A stretch of DNA of 8,071 nt, from NCBI GenBank assembly GCA_036568625.1, contig DATCSF010000008.1, positions 1-8,071 of the forward strand, in the 5' to 3' direction. The notes beneath the pieces were generated by a model that worked only from the letters and a program-made list of their open reading frames with translations, was not told the DNA's origin and ran no database searches. Source of the DNA: 66-474 sp036568625. GTDB taxonomy: Bacteria; Pseudomonadota; Gammaproteobacteria; Xanthomonadales; Rhodanobacteraceae. The translations under genes were made by a program, and so were the position numbers. This document shows positions 1 to 6,030 of the stretch, piece after piece; positions within the stretch are counted from its first letter, which is position 1; each line of letters opens with the position of its first letter.

Positions 1-403
1 GCAAGCGATGGCAGGGAATTCCCGTTTCCGCGAACGGCTGCTGATCAATCACGATATCGGGCTTGCTCGCGAGTTGCGCGCCGGCGTGCACCTCAAGGCC
101 GCGCAGTTGCGCGAACTGCGCGAACGGCCACTGCCACGTCACTCGTGGGTCGGCGCATCGTGCCACGACGCGGAAGAACTGGAGCTGGCGGCGGCCCTGG
201 GCGCGGATTTCGCCACCTTGTCGCCGGTGTGCGCGACGGCGTCCCATGCCGGCGCGAAGCCGCTGGGTTGGGAGCGCTTCGCGCAACTCGTGGCCGACGC
301 ACGCCTGCCCGTGTATGCGCTGGGCGGCGTGGGGCCGGACGATCTCAACGATGCGCGCGCGTGCGGTGCGCAAGGTGTTGCCGGCATTCGCGCATTTCGG
401 TGA
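1..403 (+). CDS. Thiamine-phosphate-synthase-like domain, C-terminal part of a probable MutT/Nudix fusion protein (5' partial)
   Basis: The reading frame is open from the window edge (codons start at base 2) to TGA at 401-403, giving 133 visible residues; the ATG at 8 is probably internal. What can be seen is a TIM-barrel tail of the TMP-synthase type: LLINHD followed by AGVHL (ThiE has LLIND..GVHL), VGASCHDAEEL with GADFATLSPV (ThiE has iGvS.H...E..GADY..vGPv), and finally YALGGVGPDDL with GAQGVAGIRAF (the phosphate-binding GGI..GA.GvA segment). Proteins with this domain in gammaproteobacteria are often fused behind a MutT-type Nudix hydrolase that cleans oxidised nucleotides, and such fusions often carry a degenerate, possibly non-catalytic ThiE half. 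The Nudix half would lie upstream of the window, so the fusion is inferred. A free-standing ThiE is the alternative. It converges on coaE. Confidence 0.8.
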   Translation, partial: QAMAGNSRFRERLLINHDIGLARELRAGVHLKAAQLRELRERPLPRHSWVGASCHDAEELELAAALGADFATLSPVCATASHAGAKPLGWERFAQLVADARLPVYALGGVGPDDLNDARACGAQGVAGIRAFR

Positions 404-429
404 GCCCCTCTCCGGGAGCGCACGCGCAG

Positions 430-580
430 GGCGGGAGGAGCGCAGCGGATCCCGCCGTGGCCCACGCCATTCATGGCGGGATTGTTCGCATCATCCATGA
501 TGCTCACCCCTCGCTCGCGCTCGGGACCGGCCTGCGGCCGTCCAAATTCGTTCCGGACGAATTTGTCGCCACTTCGTGGC
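430..580 (-). repeat. Array of six short hairpins between convergent genes
   Basis: Six perfect inverted repeats follow one another: GGCGGGA/TCCCGCC (430-436 and 450-456), CGCCAT/ATGGCG (465-478), GCATCA/TGATGC (488-503), CGGCC/GGCCG (528-540), an 8-bp stem AAATTCGT/ACGAATTT with a 5-nt loop (544-564), and GCCAC/GTGGC (568-580). CCCGCC at 451-456 can also pair with GGCGGG at 475-480, so alternative folds exist. Read on the minus strand two loops become GCA and GAA, stable GNA triloops, which suggests that the coaE-sense RNA is the folded form. No T-tract follows any stem, so this is not a classic intrinsic terminator. It fills the 225-nt gap between the stop codons of the 5' partial gene and coaE. 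A dispersed multi-stem intergenic repeat is the likeliest identity, not confirmed. Confidence 0.6.
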
Positions 581-628
581 TGCTCCCGTCCCAGGTGATT
601 GCGGAAGGCGTCACGCGTGGTCGCGGTT

Positions 629-1264
629 CTACGTTGCCGCAGCCAACTCCAGATACCGCGCATGCAACGTTGCCACCTGCGCGTCCAGCGCGGCTTCCTC
701 GCCATCATTGACGATCACGTCGTCGGCGATGGCGAGCCGCTGTGCGCGCGTCGATTGCGCATCCAGTATCCGTTGCGCGGCAGCGCGTGTGATGCCATCG
801 CGTCGCGTCAGGCGTTCGATCTGCAGCGCCTCCGGTGCGTCGACCACCAGTACCCGGTCCACCCATGCGTAATCGCCCCGGTTCTCGAACAGCAGCGGAA
901 CGGCAAGCATGCAATACGGTCCGCGGTTCATCCCGACGCGCCGCCGCAGCCAGGCGCGCACCGGTGGGTGGATGATCGCTTCGAGCTTGCGGCGCGCAGC
1001 GGGATCGGCGAATACGCGTTCGCGCATGGCGCGCCGGTCGAGCGAACCGTCCGCATTCAGCACGTCGGCGCCGAACACGAATTCGATTTCCGCGAGCGCC
1101 GGTTGGTGCGGCGCCACCACCTCCCGCGCGGCGACATCGGCGTCGTACACGCGCACGCCATGCGATTCGAAGCGACGCGCAACCGCGCTTTTGCCCGCCG
1201 CCACGCCGCCGGTCACGGCGACGACGTAATGCCGGATGCCGCCTCGCGCCTTCGCCCGGTTCAT
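629..1264 (-). CDS. coaE: Dephospho-CoA kinase
   Basis: Catalyses the last step of coenzyme A synthesis in the cytoplasm, ATP-dependent phosphorylation of the 3'-hydroxyl of dephospho-CoA. The 211-residue product is close to the usual 200-206. It has the P-loop GGVAAGKS (residues 19-26) at the start of an NMP-kinase fold, the substrate-binding YDAD (40-43), IIHPPVR (97-103), PLLFE (123-127), a lid-type RLTRRDGITRAAAQRILDAQ (151-170) and a C-terminal VNDG. An upstream ATG at 1321 would add 19 residues unlike the family, so ATG at 1264 is preferred; a GGA lies about 7 bases upstream but the ribosome-binding site is weak. It is the last gene of the pilB-pilC-pilD-coaE block, a linkage also known in Pseudomonas, 264 nt beyond pilD. 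No yacG follows, although yacG often sits next to coaE. Confidence 0.95.
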   Translation of the reverse strand: MNRAKARGGIRHYVVAVTGGVAAGKSAVARRFESHGVRVYDADVAAREVVAPHQPALAEIEFVFGADVLNADGSLDRRAMRERVFADPAARRKLEAIIHPPVRAWLRRRVGMNRGPYCMLAVPLLFENRGDYAWVDRVLVVDAPEALQIERLTRRDGITRAAAQRILDAQSTRAQRLAIADDVIVNDGEEAALDAQVATLHARYLELAAAT

Positions 1265-1454
1265 GTCGCGTCCGCAACCGTGCGCGTCATGGTGCGACAC
1301 CTCGCGAGTCCCCGGCAGCACGCGCCCGCGTTGTGCCGAGACCTTTCCGGGTGCTGCGGGATTGCGTTGTCGTCGTCATTTCGGCGCCCTGCGCATCTTT
1401 ACCACGGACGGAACCCTGAATCCGGCGCGTTCGTCTCTGACGGGTGTTGCAGCC

Positions 1455-1482
1455 ACTGGGTTCCCGCTTGCGCGGGAGCGAC
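1455..1482. repeat. Dispersed-type hairpin repeat in the pilD-coaE gap
   Basis: The core is TCCCGC (1462-1467), loop TTGC, GCGGGA (1472-1477), flanked by CTGGG on the left and GCGACGG on the right. Read on the minus strand it has the form CGTCGCTCCCGC..GCGGGAACCCAG, which resembles a short intergenic repeat common in Xanthomonadales and other proteobacteria (CGTCATTCCCGC..GCGGGAATCCAG). The rest of 1322-1528 shows no gene, and I see no convincing promoter for coaE in it. The role is unknown; it could stabilise the pilD 3' end or separate coaE expression from pilD. Confidence 0.55.
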
Positions 1483-1528
1483 GGATGTCCGGAATCGCCC
1501 GTATCAATTGTGCGATCGACTATTCTGA

Positions 1529-2407
1529 TCATCGCAGGCCGGTCAGGTGCAAATAAGCTCCCAGGATGCGATCGCCCGCAATCAGCCATACCCACATCGC
1601 GATGGCCAGGAACGGGCCGAACGCGAACGGCACCGAGCGATCCTGCCCGCGCGTACGCAACAGGATGATGCCGATGATGGCGCCCGACAATGCCGCGAGG
1701 ATGATGACGGGCAACAACGCGGCGTAGCCCATCCACGCGCCGGCGGCAGCGAACAGTTTGAAGTCGCCGTAGCCCATGCCTTCCTTGCCGGTCGCGAGCT
1801 TGAACAGCCAGTACACCGACCACAGCGCGAGGTAACCGACGGCCGCGCCGATCAGGGCCTCGCGCGTGTCTGCAAACACCGGCACCAGCGCAAGCAGCAG
1901 GCCCAGCCAAAGCAGCGGCAGGGTCAACGAATCCGGCAGCAACTGGGTACGAAAATCGATCCCGCCGGCCGCGATCAGCATCCACGTGAACACCAGTCCG
2001 GCCGCGGCTTGCCAAGTCGTGCCGAAATGCCACACCACGACCGCGCTGGCGATGCCGCACAACAGTTCGACCAGCGGGTATTGCGTCGAGATCGGCGTCT
2101 TGCAATAGCGGCAACGACCGCGCAGGAGCAGCCAAGACAGGAGGGGAATGTTGTCCCACGCGGCCAGCGGATGCTTGCAGTGCGGACAGTGCGAACCCTT
2201 GCGCACGAGATCGGGTGGCGCAGGCGCGCCATCCGCGGCCAGCTCCAGCATTTCGCGCGCGTCGCGTTTCCAGAACCATTCCATCCGCGCCGGCAGGCGC
2301 AGGATCACCACGTTCAAGAAGCTGCCGACGATCAGCCCGAGTACGCCGGCCGCGGCGATCCAGAAGGCGAGCGGGAGGGCTGCCAGCGATGCCGGTGACT
2401 CAATCAA
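1529..2407 (-). CDS. pilD: Type IV prepilin peptidase / N-methyltransferase PilD
   Basis: Inner-membrane aspartyl protease that cuts the leader of type IV prepilins (and often type II secretion pseudopilins) and N-methylates the new first residue. From a TTG start the product is 292 residues, the normal length. The first membrane segment (about 12-38, ending GSFLNVVILRLP) leads into the cytoplasmic methyltransferase loop with two zinc pairs, C74-x2-C77 and C99-x2-C102, and then the peptidase membrane bundle with catalytic Asp151 in GGIDFRTQLLPD and Asp215 in GMGYGDFK (GxGD motif). The frame stays open upstream to another TTG at 2593, but those 62 residues are translated repeat DNA and no family member needs them. 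The first in-frame ATG (residue 42) would remove the first membrane segment. TTG at 2407 has GGGGAG 7 nt upstream. It is separated from pilC by 364 nt of repeats. Confidence 0.93.
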   Translation of the reverse strand: MIESPASLAALPLAFWIAAAGVLGLIVGSFLNVVILRLPARMEWFWKRDAREMLELAADGAPAPPDLVRKGSHCPHCKHPLAAWDNIPLLSWLLLRGRCRYCKTPISTQYPLVELLCGIASAVVVWHFGTTWQAAAGLVFTWMLIAAGGIDFRTQLLPDSLTLPLLWLGLLLALVPVFADTREALIGAAVGYLALWSVYWLFKLATGKEGMGYGDFKLFAAAGAWMGYAALLPVIILAALSGAIIGIILLRTRGQDRSVPFAFGPFLAIAMWVWLIAGDRILGAYLHLTGLR

Positions 2408-2410
2408 ATT

Positions 2411-2420
2411 TCCTCTCCCC
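2411..2420 (-). promoter_or_regulatory. pilD ribosome-binding site lying inside a repeat hairpin
   Basis: On the minus strand GGGGAGAGGA is followed by AAT and the TTG start at 2407; GGAG sits 7 nt from the start. The same bases are one arm of the perfect stem CTCTCCC/GGGAGAG (2413-2419 and 2423-2429, 3-nt loop) that ends repeat element A. The site decides the pilD start and would be hidden whenever this stem forms. The base pairing is seen; an effect on translation is inferred. Confidence 0.5.
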
Positions 2421-2545
2421 TCGGGAGAGCGTGGCGCGAAGCGTCGGGTGAGGGTCCGGGTCTTGCGGACAACGTCAATTGCATCTTGAATCCATCCTGC
2501 GAATGCATACCCCTCACCCCAGCCTCTCTCCCAAAGGGAGGGGGA
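2411..2545. repeat. Structured dispersed repeat, copy A (CCTCTCCC/GGGAGAGG family)
   Basis: Going rightwards it has: a terminal hairpin CTCTCCC-CTC-GGGAGAG (2413-2429), a small GGCGC-GAA-GCGTC hairpin (about 2433-2445), a long-range stem GGGTGAGGG (2446-2454) with CCCTCACCC (2511-2519), and a second terminal hairpin around CTCTCTCCC-AAA-GGGAGGGGG (to about 2544). The same architecture recurs as copy B at 4072-4183, with a different central segment. Such elements are widespread in intergenic DNA of Xanthomonadales and related bacteria. Its left end overlaps the pilD ribosome-binding site. No T-tract follows either end on the minus strand, so it is not an obvious intrinsic terminator. Confidence 0.8.
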
Positions 2546-2555
2546 TACAGTCAGT

Positions 2556-2592
2556 GTAGGTTGGGCTGAGCGGCTCTTCGCGAAGCCCAACA
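2556..2592 (+). repeat. GTTGGGC/GCCCAAC hairpin repeat, copy 1
   Basis: GTTGGGCT (2560-2567) and AGCCCAAC (2584-2591) form a perfect 8-bp stem with a 16-nt loop, preceded by TGTA. It resembles a short dispersed intergenic repeat of the form GTAGGTTGGGCTGAGC..GAAGCCCAACA found in many gammaproteobacteria. GAAGCCCAAC at 2582-2591 is also the inverse of GTTGGGCTTC at 2610-2619 in the next copy, so copies 1 and 2 are head to head and can pair with each other. Confidence 0.65.
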
Positions 2593-2609
2593 AGACTGCG
2601 CCTGAACGC

Positions 2610-2640
2610 GTTGGGCTTCATTGCATTCGGCCCACCCTAC
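2610..2640 (-). repeat. GTTGGGC/GCCCAAC hairpin repeat, copy 2
   Basis: Inverse orientation to the first copy. GTTGGGC (2610-2616) pairs with GCCCACC (2630-2636) apart from one mismatch. It is part of the left unit of the 90-bp duplication described at 2611-2804. Confidence 0.6.
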
Positions 2641-2666
2641 CTGCTGCGCGCAATCTTTTCGTCACA

Positions 2667-2700
2667 TCAGAACGTGCCGGCCAGCTCGGAGAATTGGCAG
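2667..2700 (-). pseudogene. Remnant of the pilC 3' end
   Basis: On the minus strand CTGCCAATTCTCCGAGCTGG leads into CCGGCACGTTCTGA, matching the pilC terminus CTGCCGATCTTCAAGCTGG then CCGGCACGTTCTGA. One extra base shifts the frame. Only about 11 codons are recognisable and there is no start, so it cannot be a gene by itself. It is the coding portion of the left unit of the local duplication and lies about 72 nt beyond the true pilC stop. Confidence 0.65.
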
Positions 2701-2714
2701 CGCCGCAGGTTTGG

Positions 2715-2745
2715 GTTGGGCTTCATTGCATTCGGTCCGACCTAC
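2715..2745 (-). repeat. GTTGGGC/GCCCAAC hairpin repeat, copy 3
   Basis: Same orientation and nearly the same sequence as copy 2. GTTGGGC (2715-2721) pairs with GTCCGAC (2735-2741) using two G-T wobbles. It starts 26 nt beyond the pilC stop on the minus strand, so it would be the first stem in the RNA downstream of pilC. Confidence 0.55.
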
Positions 2746-2771
2746 CTGCTGCGCGCGATCCTTTCGCCGCG

Positions 2772-4040
2772 TCAGAACGTGCCGGCCAGCTTGAAGATCG
2801 GCAGGTACAGCGCGACCACCATGCCGCCCACCAGGACGCCGATGATCACCATGATCAAGGGTTCCAGCAGGGTGGACAGGGTATCGACCGCATTGCTGAC
2901 CTCTTCTTCGTAGAACTCGGCCACCTTGAACAGCATCTTGTCCAGCGCGCCGGATTCCTCGCCGATCGATACCATCTGGGTGACCATGTTCGGGAACAAG
3001 TTGCTCTGCGACATCGCCAGATGCAACTGATGGCCGACCGCGACGTCATCGCGTATTTTGCGGATGGCCTGCCCATACACCACGCTGCCGGTCGCGCCGG
3101 AAACCGAATCCAGCGCTTCCACAAGCGGCACGCCGGCATGGAAGGTGACGCCCAGCGTGCGCGCGAAGCGCGCAATCGCCGACTGGCGCAGGATGTTGCC
3201 GATGATCGGAATCTTCAACGACAGCCGATCGACCGTGTGCGCCATCTTGTCCGAGCGTTTGTAGGCCATGATGATGCCGACGATGCCGATGATCAGCACC
3301 GCGAGGAACGGCAGCCAGTAGTGCTGCATGAATTCCGACATCGATACGACCATCTGCGTGAACGCCGGCAGCGCCACGCCTGCGCTCTGGAACACGTTCT
3401 GGAACACCGGCACCACGAATATCAGCAGGATCAGCATCACCAGGAATGCCACCACCATCACCATCGCGGGGTAGAACAGCGCCTTCTTGATCTTGCCCTT
3501 GATGCTCTCGATGCGTTCCTTGTAGGTGGCGACCGTGTCCAGCACGGTATCCAGCACGCCCGCAGATTCGCCCGCACGCACCAGATTGCGGTACAGCTCG
3601 TCGAACTGCACTGGGTATTTGGCCATCGCCTCGTGCAGCGCCGAACCGCCCTCGATGTTCTGCTTGACGTCGGTCAGCATGTTCTTGAAGCGTACGTTGC
3701 GCTGGCCGCCGGCGATGATGTCGAACGCCTGCACCATCGGCACGCCGGACGCCATCATGGTCGCGATCTGGCGGCTGAAGATCGCGATGTCGCGCGGCTT
3801 GACGCGCGAGCCGGCGGCGCCGAACAAAGGCTTGGGCTTTTCCTTGACCGCCTGCGGATTCATGCCCTGGCGGCGCAGCTCGGCCTTGACCAGGCTCGCG
3901 TTGCGGGCCTGCATCTCGCCCTTCATCTTGACGCCGCGTTTGTCCAGCGCGGTCCACTCGTACACGGTCAATTGCTTGACCGCAGCGCGGGCCGCGCCGA
4001 CGTTGCCGGCAGGCTTGGTTGCAACGGTGGCGGTGGGCAT
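2772..4040 (-). CDS. pilC: Type IV pilus inner-membrane platform protein PilC
   Basis: Polytopic inner-membrane protein of the GspF/PilC family that sits on the cytoplasmic ATPase ring and is thought to turn to add or remove pilin subunits. The 422-residue product has the expected length. A cytoplasmic N-terminal part (about 22-70, YEWTALDKRGVKMKGEM) precedes two T2SSF domains: about 84-207, opening DIAIFSRQIATMMASGVPM with GESAGVLD, and about 287-410, with RFARTLGVTFHAGVPLVEAL and GEESGALDKML. Membrane segments lie near 190-212, 243-260 and 392-414, and the protein ends LPIFKLAGTF. ATG at 4040 has GGGGAA 7 nt upstream. It begins 152 nt after pilB ends; that gap is almost wholly repeat copy B. 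No pilin gene lies between them. Confidence 0.97.
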   Translation of the reverse strand: MPTATVATKPAGNVGAARAAVKQLTVYEWTALDKRGVKMKGEMQARNASLVKAELRRQGMNPQAVKEKPKPLFGAAGSRVKPRDIAIFSRQIATMMASGVPMVQAFDIIAGGQRNVRFKNMLTDVKQNIEGGSALHEAMAKYPVQFDELYRNLVRAGESAGVLDTVLDTVATYKERIESIKGKIKKALFYPAMVMVVAFLVMLILLIFVVPVFQNVFQSAGVALPAFTQMVVSMSEFMQHYWLPFLAVLIIGIVGIIMAYKRSDKMAHTVDRLSLKIPIIGNILRQSAIARFARTLGVTFHAGVPLVEALDSVSGATGSVVYGQAIRKIRDDVAVGHQLHLAMSQSNLFPNMVTQMVSIGEESGALDKMLFKVAEFYEEEVSNAVDTLSTLLEPLIMVIIGVLVGGMVVALYLPIFKLAGTF

Positions 4041-4071
4041 TGGTCAGTTCCCCGTTTCCAGATTCTGTTTT

Positions 4072-4183
4072 TTCCTCTCCCTCCGGGAGAGGGTGGCGCG
4101 AAGCGCCGGTGGGGGCTCGGGTTCGCGAAGCGCCAACACTTCGCGGGGCCCTCACCCCAACCCTCTTCCTCAGGGAGAGGGGT
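4072..4183. repeat. Structured dispersed repeat, copy B, between pilB and pilC
   Basis: Terminal hairpin CCTCTCCC-TCC-GGGAGAGG (4074-4092), then GGCGC-GAA-GCGCC (4095-4107), then GGTGGGGGC (4108-4116), which pairs with GCCCTCACC further right except for one mismatch. The central insert carries its own stem, CGCGAAG/CTTCGCG (4124-4130 and 4139-4145). A final hairpin CCTCTTCC-TCA-GGGAGAGG (4162-4180) closes the element. It begins about 9 nt beyond the pilB stop and ends about 31 nt before the pilC start, so it dominates the intercistronic RNA. Copy A has the same order of stems. Confidence 0.8.
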
Positions 4184-4192
4184 TTCTTTCGC

Positions 4193-5929
4193 TCAATCCT
4201 TGGTGACGCGATTGATTTCGGCGAGACTGGTGACGCCTTGCTTCACTTTCATCAACGCGGATTGCCGCAAGTTCCGCACACCGTCGCGATGCGCGGCCTC
4301 GGCGATCTGCATGGAGTTGCCGCCTTCCAGGATGGCTTTCTGGATTCGCTCCGTCATCGGCATCACTTCATAAATGCCGACACGGCCCTTGTAACCTTCA
4401 TTGCAGCCCGAGCAGCCCACGGCATCGTACAGCGTCAGGCCGCGATCGATTTCTTCCTTGGTGAAGCCTTCGGCCAGCAGCGCCGCTTCGGGCAGTTCCA
4501 TCGGTTTCTTGCAGTCGTGCAGGCGGCGCGCGAGCCGCTGCGCGATCACCAGCGACACCGACGAAGTCAGGTTGTAGGGCGCGATGCCCATGTTCATCAG
4601 GCGGGTGATGGTTTGCGAAGCATCGTTGGTGTGCAGGGTGGACAGCACCATGTGGCCGGTCTGCGCGGCCTTCACCGCGATTTCCGCGGTTTCGAGGTCG
4701 CGGATTTCGCCCACCATGATCACGTCGGGATCCTGCCGCAGGAACGAGCGCAACGCGGCCGCGAAGGTCATGCCGCGCTTCTCGCTTTGCTGTACCTGGT
4801 TGATGCCCTCGACGCGGATTTCCACCGGGTCTTCCACGGTCGAGATGTTGCGCCCGACGGTGTTCAGGATGTTGAGCGCGGTGTACAGTGACACGGTCTT
4901 GCCCGAACCGGTGGGCCCGGTCACCAGCACCATCCCGTACGGCTTGTGGATGGCTTCCAGGAACAGTTCCTTCTGGTCTTCCTCGTAACCCAGCTTCTCG
5001 ATGCCGAGCTTGGCCGCCGCGGCATCCAGGATGCGCAGCACGATCTTCTCGCCGCCCAGCGTCGGCAGGGTGGACACGCGGAAGTCGAACGACTTGGTCT
5101 TGGACAGGTTCAACTTCATGCGCCCGTCCTGCGGCACGCGCCGCTCGGCGATGTCCAGGCGCGACATCACCTTCAGGCGCGAGGAGATGCGCGGCGCCAG
5201 TTTCAGCGGCGGCGAGGACACCGCGCGCAACACGCCGTCCATGCGCAGACGCACGCGGTACTTGGTTTCGTAAGGTTCGAAATGGATGTCCGATGCGCCG
5301 CGCTTGATCGCGTCCAGCAGGATCTTGTTGACGTACTTGACGACCGGCGCGTCGTCGGTGGAGTTGGCGTCCACCACCGTGCTGTCCGCGCTGCCGCCAT
5401 CGTCTTCGCCGATGGTGAGGCCTTCCAGCCCTTCGTCGGCCTCGCCGTCGCCGCCGATGCTGATGCTCTGCGCGTTCTGCGCCTGCTCGATGCCGCGCTT
5501 CAATTGCTCGGCCTCGATCAGGATCGGTTCGACCGCGCAGTTGGTGTGGAACCGGATCTCTTCCAGCACGCGCGGATTGGCCGGGTCCTTGAGGCCCACG
5601 AACAGCCGGCTGCCGCGCTTCAGCAAGGGCAGCACCGTATGCTTCTCGATCAACTCTTCGGAAAGCTCGCCGATCGGCAGCTGGGTGACGTCGATCGCGG
5701 ACGTGTCCAGCATCGGCACGCCGAACTCGGCCGACAGTGCCTGCGCCATGCGCAGGCCATCGACCATGCCGTTCTCGACCAGGTAGGCCGTGACCGAAAG
5801 TTTCTGCCTGGCGGCGTCTTCCACCGCCTGGCGCGCGTCGGCCTCCGTCAACACGCCTTCCAGCGCCAGTCGACGCGGAATGCCCGTCAAGCCGGGCATG
5901 CTGGGTGCCGGGTTCATCTGTGTTGCCAT
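4193..5929 (-). CDS. pilB: Type IV pilus assembly ATPase PilB
   Basis: Hexameric cytoplasmic ATPase of the GspE/PilB secretion-ATPase family that powers pilus extension through PilC. The 578 residues comprise an N-terminal MshEN/GspE-N-type domain (about 18-150), an acidic, low-complexity linker (about 158-193), the N2 domain (about 195-305, with GASDIHFEPYE at 211-221) and the RecA-like motor. Motor motifs are Walker A GPTGSGKT (338-345), Asp box STVEDPVE (363-370), Walker B DPDVIMVGEIRD (400-411) and His box GHMVLSTLHTNDA (425-437). The zinc region is unusual: the first pair reads RRLHDCKK with only Cys473, and the second pair is Cys506 and Cys509 in GCSGCNEGYKGR. ATG at 5929 is chosen because the N-terminal domain begins directly after it; only a weak GGA lies upstream. 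It heads the pil block, and a sigma-54-like site lies 150 nt upstream. Confidence 0.97.
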   Translation of the reverse strand: MATQMNPAPSMPGLTGIPRRLALEGVLTEADARQAVEDAARQKLSVTAYLVENGMVDGLRMAQALSAEFGVPMLDTSAIDVTQLPIGELSEELIEKHTVLPLLKRGSRLFVGLKDPANPRVLEEIRFHTNCAVEPILIEAEQLKRGIEQAQNAQSISIGGDGEADEGLEGLTIGEDDGGSADSTVVDANSTDDAPVVKYVNKILLDAIKRGASDIHFEPYETKYRVRLRMDGVLRAVSSPPLKLAPRISSRLKVMSRLDIAERRVPQDGRMKLNLSKTKSFDFRVSTLPTLGGEKIVLRILDAAAAKLGIEKLGYEEDQKELFLEAIHKPYGMVLVTGPTGSGKTVSLYTALNILNTVGRNISTVEDPVEIRVEGINQVQQSEKRGMTFAAALRSFLRQDPDVIMVGEIRDLETAEIAVKAAQTGHMVLSTLHTNDASQTITRLMNMGIAPYNLTSSVSLVIAQRLARRLHDCKKPMELPEAALLAEGFTKEEIDRGLTLYDAVGCSGCNEGYKGRVGIYEVMPMTERIQKAILEGGNSMQIAEAAHRDGVRNLRQSALMKVKQGVTSLAEINRVTKD

Positions 5930-6030
5930 GAAAGGAGTCCAACCCCTCGATTCGCAAGCTGAATGTATCGCAAAATCCGCCCCTTGGGCAGGTTACGGCG
6001 AGAACCGCGTCTCACTCCGGCGGCATTTAT

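Larger units (their letters stand above)
2611..2804. repeat. Diverged direct duplication containing the pilC 3' end
   Basis: Bases 2611-2700 and 2716-2804 align at about 77 of 90 positions (my manual count) with one single-base gap; up to the gap the offset is a constant 105 bases. The first 20 bases and the blocks CTGCTGCGCG and AACGTGCCGG are identical. The right unit contains the last codons and stop of the intact pilC. The left unit contains a decayed copy of that tail. Each unit also carries one GTTGGGC-type hairpin downstream of the pilC tail. The divergence points to an old event; the units are separated by 15 unrelated bases. Confidence 0.85.

Noticed and set aside
544..580. Intrinsic terminator for coaE or for the convergent gene
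   Set aside because: The stems are good but no T-tract follows in either direction. Rho-dependent or structure-blocked ends remain possible.
404..628. Possible yacG gene, a common neighbour of coaE
   Set aside because: No minus-strand frame shows the four-cysteine YacG pattern, and the space is filled by hairpins.
139..708. Minus-strand frame of 189 codons through the six-hairpin region, opposite the 5' partial gene
   Set aside because: It overlaps the 3' end of coaE in another frame and the TMP-synthase-like gene in antisense. Its middle part is a translation of hairpin DNA.
599..1528. Plus-strand frame of 309 codons opposite coaE
   Set aside because: coaE on the other strand has all its family motifs; this frame has none and runs into intergenic DNA.
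1287..2279. Minus-strand frame of 330 codons overlapping pilD
   Set aside because: Out-of-frame shadow of pilD, with low-complexity Arg/Ala/Gly content and no domain.
2411..4183. CRISPR-like array from the recurring repeats
   Set aside because: The repeats are far apart, inverted, internally palindromic and not separated by regular unique spacers.
2694..4373. Long open frame of 559 codons on the plus strand, opposite pilC
   Set aside because: It is antisense to pilC, rich in His, Arg and Asp as expected for a shadow frame in GC-rich DNA, and runs through repeat copy B.
4398..5962. Long open frames on both strands overlapping pilB (4398-5957 minus, 4946-5962 plus)
   Set aside because: Arg/Gly/His-rich shadow translations of the PilB coding sequence with no recognisable domain.
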